A stretch of 64,000 bases of DNA from Pseudomonas sp. LS44. GTDB taxonomy: Bacteria > Pseudomonadota > Gammaproteobacteria > Pseudomonadales > Pseudomonadaceae. Below are positions 61,492 to 64,000 of this stretch, one piece after another. A model generated the notes under the pieces. It saw nothing but the letters and a program-made list of their open reading frames with translations, searched no databases and was not told the origin of the DNA. Numbering within the stretch: the stretch's first letter is position 1; every line of letters starts with the position of its first letter. The DNA is taken from NCBI RefSeq assembly GCF_024730785.1, contig NZ_CP102830.1:4068001-4132000 (forward strand). The letters are read 5' to 3'. A program made the position numbers and the translations under genes.

Positions 61492-64000
61492 GATTTAGCC
61501 TTGGCCCTACCGCTTCGAGCGGGCTTGGCCGGTCCTTTGCGATGCTTGCTGGGCTTATCGCCCTTCGCCTGGCCGCTCGGAGCCGCGCCGGCAGCGGACT
61601 TGCTCTTGCTGCGCCCGGCCGCTTTGGCTTCGGCCAACAGGGCCTGTTTCACTTCACGACTGCGCGTCACATCGGTATTGCCGGCAGCACTTTCACGCTT
61701 GCCCGCACTGCGTTTCTCGGTTCGCCCGGCGCGCTCTCGACTCGTCGTATCGCCCGCTTCGCGATTACGCGGACCGAGCTTGCCCGTTTCGCCAGGAGCC
61801 AGCTCGAAATCGATCTTGCGCTCGTCCAGATCGACGCGCATGACCCGCACTTCAACGCTATCGCCGAGACGGAAACTGCGCCCACTGCGCTCACCCGCCA
61901 GGCGGTGATGCACTGGATCGAAGTGGTAGTAATCACCCGGCAGCGCGGTGACATGCACGAGGCCTTCGACATAGATATCGGTCAGTTCGACGAAGATCCC
62001 GAAACCGGTTACCGCCGTGATTACCCCGGCAAAGGTTTCGCCGACCCGATCTTTCATGAACTCGCATTTCAGCCAATTGACCACATCACGTGTGGCCTCA
62101 TCGGCGCGCCGCTCGGTCATCGAGCACTGTTCGCCCAACTGCTCCAATGCAGGCTCGTCGTACGGATAGATGCGCGCTTTGGGAATGCTTACCGCCCCCG
62201 CCCGCTGCACATGCGGAGTATCAACCTTGGAGCGGATCACGCTGCGAATCGCCCGATGCACGAGCAAATCGGGATAACGGCGGATCGGCGAGGTGAAGTG
62301 GGTATACGCCTCGTAATTCAGGCCGAAATGCCCCTGATTGTCGGCGCTGTACACCGCCTGACTCAGCGAGCGCAGCATCACGGTCTGGATCAGATGGAAG
62401 TCCGGGCGCTCGCGGATCGCTTCCAGCAGCCCCTGATAGTCTTTCGGTGATGGCGACCCCTTGGCCTTGCCGCGGTGCAGCGACAACCCCAACTCGGTCA
62501 GAAATGCCTTGAGCTTCTCCAGGCGCTCCGGCGGCGGCCCGTCGTGCACCCGATACAGCGCAGGAACTTCATGCTTCTTGAGAAACTCGGCAGTTGCCAC
62601 GTTCGCGGCCAGCATGCACTCCTCAATCAGCTTGTGCGCATCGTTGCGCTGGGTCGGCAGGATTTCTGCAATCTTGCGCCCGGAGCCGAAAATGATGCGC
62701 GTCTCCTGCGTTTCGAAGTCGATCGCGCCGCGCTCGTGACGAGCAGCCAGGAGCACTTGGTAGAGCGCATACAGCTGCTTGAGATGCGGCAACACATCGC
62801 CGTAGTCCGCCCGCAACGCTTTGGCCGGCGCGCTTTTCGGTTGCTCGAGCAGGGTGCTGACCTTGTTGTAGGTCAGCCGCGCGTGGGAGTGGATCACCGC
62901 TTCGTAGAATTGATAGTCGAGCATCTTGCCGGTCTTGGAGATCGACATCTCGCAGACCATGGCCAATCGATCAACGTGCGGATTCAACGAGCACAGACCG
63001 TTCGACAGCTCTTCCGGCAGCATTGGCACTACGCGCTCGGGGAAATACACCGAGTTGCCGCGGCTCTTGGCTTCTTCGTCCAGCGCCGAACCGATCTTGA
63101 CGTAGTGCGACACGTCGGCGATGGCCACGTAGAGCTTCCAGCCACCGGAAAACAGCCGCCAGTTACTGCCATTTTTTTCACAGAAAACCGCATCGTCAAA
63201 ATCGCGCGCATCCTCGCCATCGATGGTGACGAAAGGCAAATGGCGCAGATCGACGCGCTTTTCCTTGTCCTTTTCTTCGACTTCCGGCTTGAGCTTGGCA
63301 GCCTCTTTGACGACAGCATCAGGCCAGGTGTGCGGAATATCGTATGTGCGCAGGGCAACATCGATCTCCATGCCTGGCGCCATGTAATTGCCGATCACTT
63401 CGACCACATCGCCCTGCGGCTGGAAACGCGGGGTCGGCCAATGGGTGATCTTCACCTCGACGAACTGACCTTGCCTGGCATTCAGATTACGGCCAGCGGT
63501 GATCAACACTTCCTGCTGAATTTTCGGATTGTCGGGCATGACGAAACCGATGCCGCTTTCCTCGAAATAGCGGCCCACGACTGTTTCGTGTGCCCGCGAG
63601 ATCACTTCGACAATGGCGCCTTCGCGGCGACCGCGGCGGTCCAGCCCGGACACTCGCGCCAATGCGCGGTCACCATCGAAAACCAGGCGCATCTGGGCGG
63701 GACTGAGGAACAAGTCGTCGCTCCGGTCATCCGGAACCAGAAAACCAAACCCATCGCGATGGCCGCTGACACGACCGAGGATCAGATCCAGCTTGTCCAC
63801 CGGCGCGTAGGTGCCACGACGGGTATAGATCAACTGACCGTCGCGCTCCATTGCGCGCAAACGGCGGCGAAGAGCTTCCAGTTGCTCTTCGGTGATCAAA
63901 CCAAATTCTTCCACCAACTGCTCGCGACTGGCTGGCGCGCCGCGCTCGTCGAGGTGATGCAGGATCAGCTCGCGGCTGGGGATGGGATTTTCGTATTTTT
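61488..64000 (-). CDS. rnr: ribonuclease R, 5' end cut by window
   Basis: About 837 residues are visible, of an expected 880-910; the reading frame runs through the window end (KYENPIPSRELIL at the start), so the ATG at 63917 is internal. The RNB active site is DGEDARDFDDAVFCEKN, with cold-shock domains before it and an S1 domain near VGETFAGVITAVTGFGIFVELTDI. A long Lys/Arg-rich C-terminal tail is present. It is a processive 3'-to-5' exoribonuclease for structured RNA, in the cytoplasm. It precedes rlmB in one operon. Confidence 0.96.
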   Translation of the reverse strand, partial: KYENPIPSRELILHHLDERGAPASREQLVEEFGLITEEQLEALRRRLRAMERDGQLIYTRRGTYAPVDKLDLILGRVSGHRDGFGFLVPDDRSDDLFLSPAQMRLVFDGDRALARVSGLDRRGRREGAIVEVISRAHETVVGRYFEESGIGFVMPDNPKIQQEVLITAGRNLNARQGQFVEVKITHWPTPRFQPQGDVVEVIGNYMAPGMEIDVALRTYDIPHTWPDAVVKEAAKLKPEVEEKDKEKRVDLRHLPFVTIDGEDARDFDDAVFCEKNGSNWRLFSGGWKLYVAIADVSHYVKIGSALDEEAKSRGNSVYFPERVVPMLPEELSNGLCSLNPHVDRLAMVCEMSISKTGKMLDYQFYEAVIHSHARLTYNKVSTLLEQPKSAPAKALRADYGDVLPHLKQLYALYQVLLAARHERGAIDFETQETRIIFGSGRKIAEILPTQRNDAHKLIEECMLAANVATAEFLKKHEVPALYRVHDGPPPERLEKLKAFLTELGLSLHRGKAKGSPSPKDYQGLLEAIRERPDFHLIQTVMLRSLSQAVYSADNQGHFGLNYEAYTHFTSPIRRYPDLLVHRAIRSVIRSKVDTPHVQRAGAVSIPKARIYPYDEPALEQLGEQCSMTERRADEATRDVVNWLKCEFMKDRVGETFAGVITAVTGFGIFVELTDIYVEGLVHVTALPGDYYHFDPVHHRLAGERSGRSFRLGDSVEVRVMRVDLDERKIDFELAPGETGKLGPRNREAGDTTSRERAGRTEKRSAGKRESAAGNTDVTRSREVKQALLAEAKAAGRSKSKSAAGAAPSGQAKGDKPSKHRKGPAKPARSGRAKAKS

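Overview
The window is chromosomal DNA of high GC content from a Pseudomonas-type gammaproteobacterium. The evidence is the bioB-F-H-C-D operon next to acyl-CoA dehydrogenases, azurin, UreEFG, a Liv-type ABC operon, rpsF-rpsR-rplI-dnaB with rlmB and rnr, and Pseudomonas-style palindromic repeats between genes. From memory, two gene neighbourhoods that lie apart in P. aeruginosa PAO1 (around PA0486-PA0508 and around PA4876-PA4937) are joined here. The join falls near 21-25 kb. No phage, plasmid, CRISPR, tRNA or rRNA was seen.

Layout. 1-2.4 kb: the end of a 4-hydroxy-2-oxovalerate aldolase gene and an MFS transporter. 2.4-4.4 kb: an XRE/cupin regulator with a glutamine-synthetase-like (gamma-glutamylpolyamine synthetase) gene. 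4.6-4.9 kb: an unannotated Rsm-type small RNA on the minus strand with ten GGA motifs, a strong terminator and a perfect GacA upstream box. 4.9-13 kb: a secreted endonuclease I, three paralogous acyl-CoA dehydrogenases, a membrane diguanylate cyclase, and a PsrA-like operator upstream of the third dehydrogenase. 13.2-18.4 kb: biotin synthesis, with a BirA-type operator and a strange 101-bp tandem duplication of the bioD start. 18.4-27.2 kb: comF, a ModE-type regulator, srkA, two OsmE-like lipoproteins, a Mut7-C protein, a cysteine synthase homologue, a lipase and an AsmA protein.

27.4-30.6 kb: a small secreted repeat protein, then ureE-ureF-ureG-hupE for urease nickel loading; the urease structural genes are not here. 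30.8-33.3 kb: a phosphodiesterase, a dehydrogenase, and a 700-bp gap with DnaA-box-like sites. 33.4-40.6 kb: a broken second copy of the livF 3' end, an outer-membrane barrel gene, and the complete livK-H-M-G-F operon read from a near-consensus sigma-54 promoter. 40.9-44.4 kb: a methyltransferase, azurin, a LOG-family hydrolase, a small membrane protein and an MscS channel. 44.5-51.4 kb: a three-gene cluster of two transglutaminase-like proteins and a circularly permuted ATP-grasp/alpha-E protein, a predicted but uncharacterised peptide-ligation system. 51.9-54.2 kb: a lipoprotein pair, one with two CxxCH haem motifs and one a parallel beta-helix, behind a palindromic operator. 54.5-64 kb: ygiQ, dnaB, rplI, a membrane protein, rpsR, rpsF, rlmB and the 3' part of rnr, all on the minus strand.

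The strongest unannotated signals are non-coding: the Rsm RNA with its GacA box, the sigma-54 promoter of the Liv operon, the PsrA and BirA operators, the rpsF leader that can hide its own Shine-Dalgarno sequence, and the coupled short reading frames before bioD. The main uncharacterised protein systems are the ATP-grasp/transglutaminase cluster and the haem/beta-helix lipoprotein pair.
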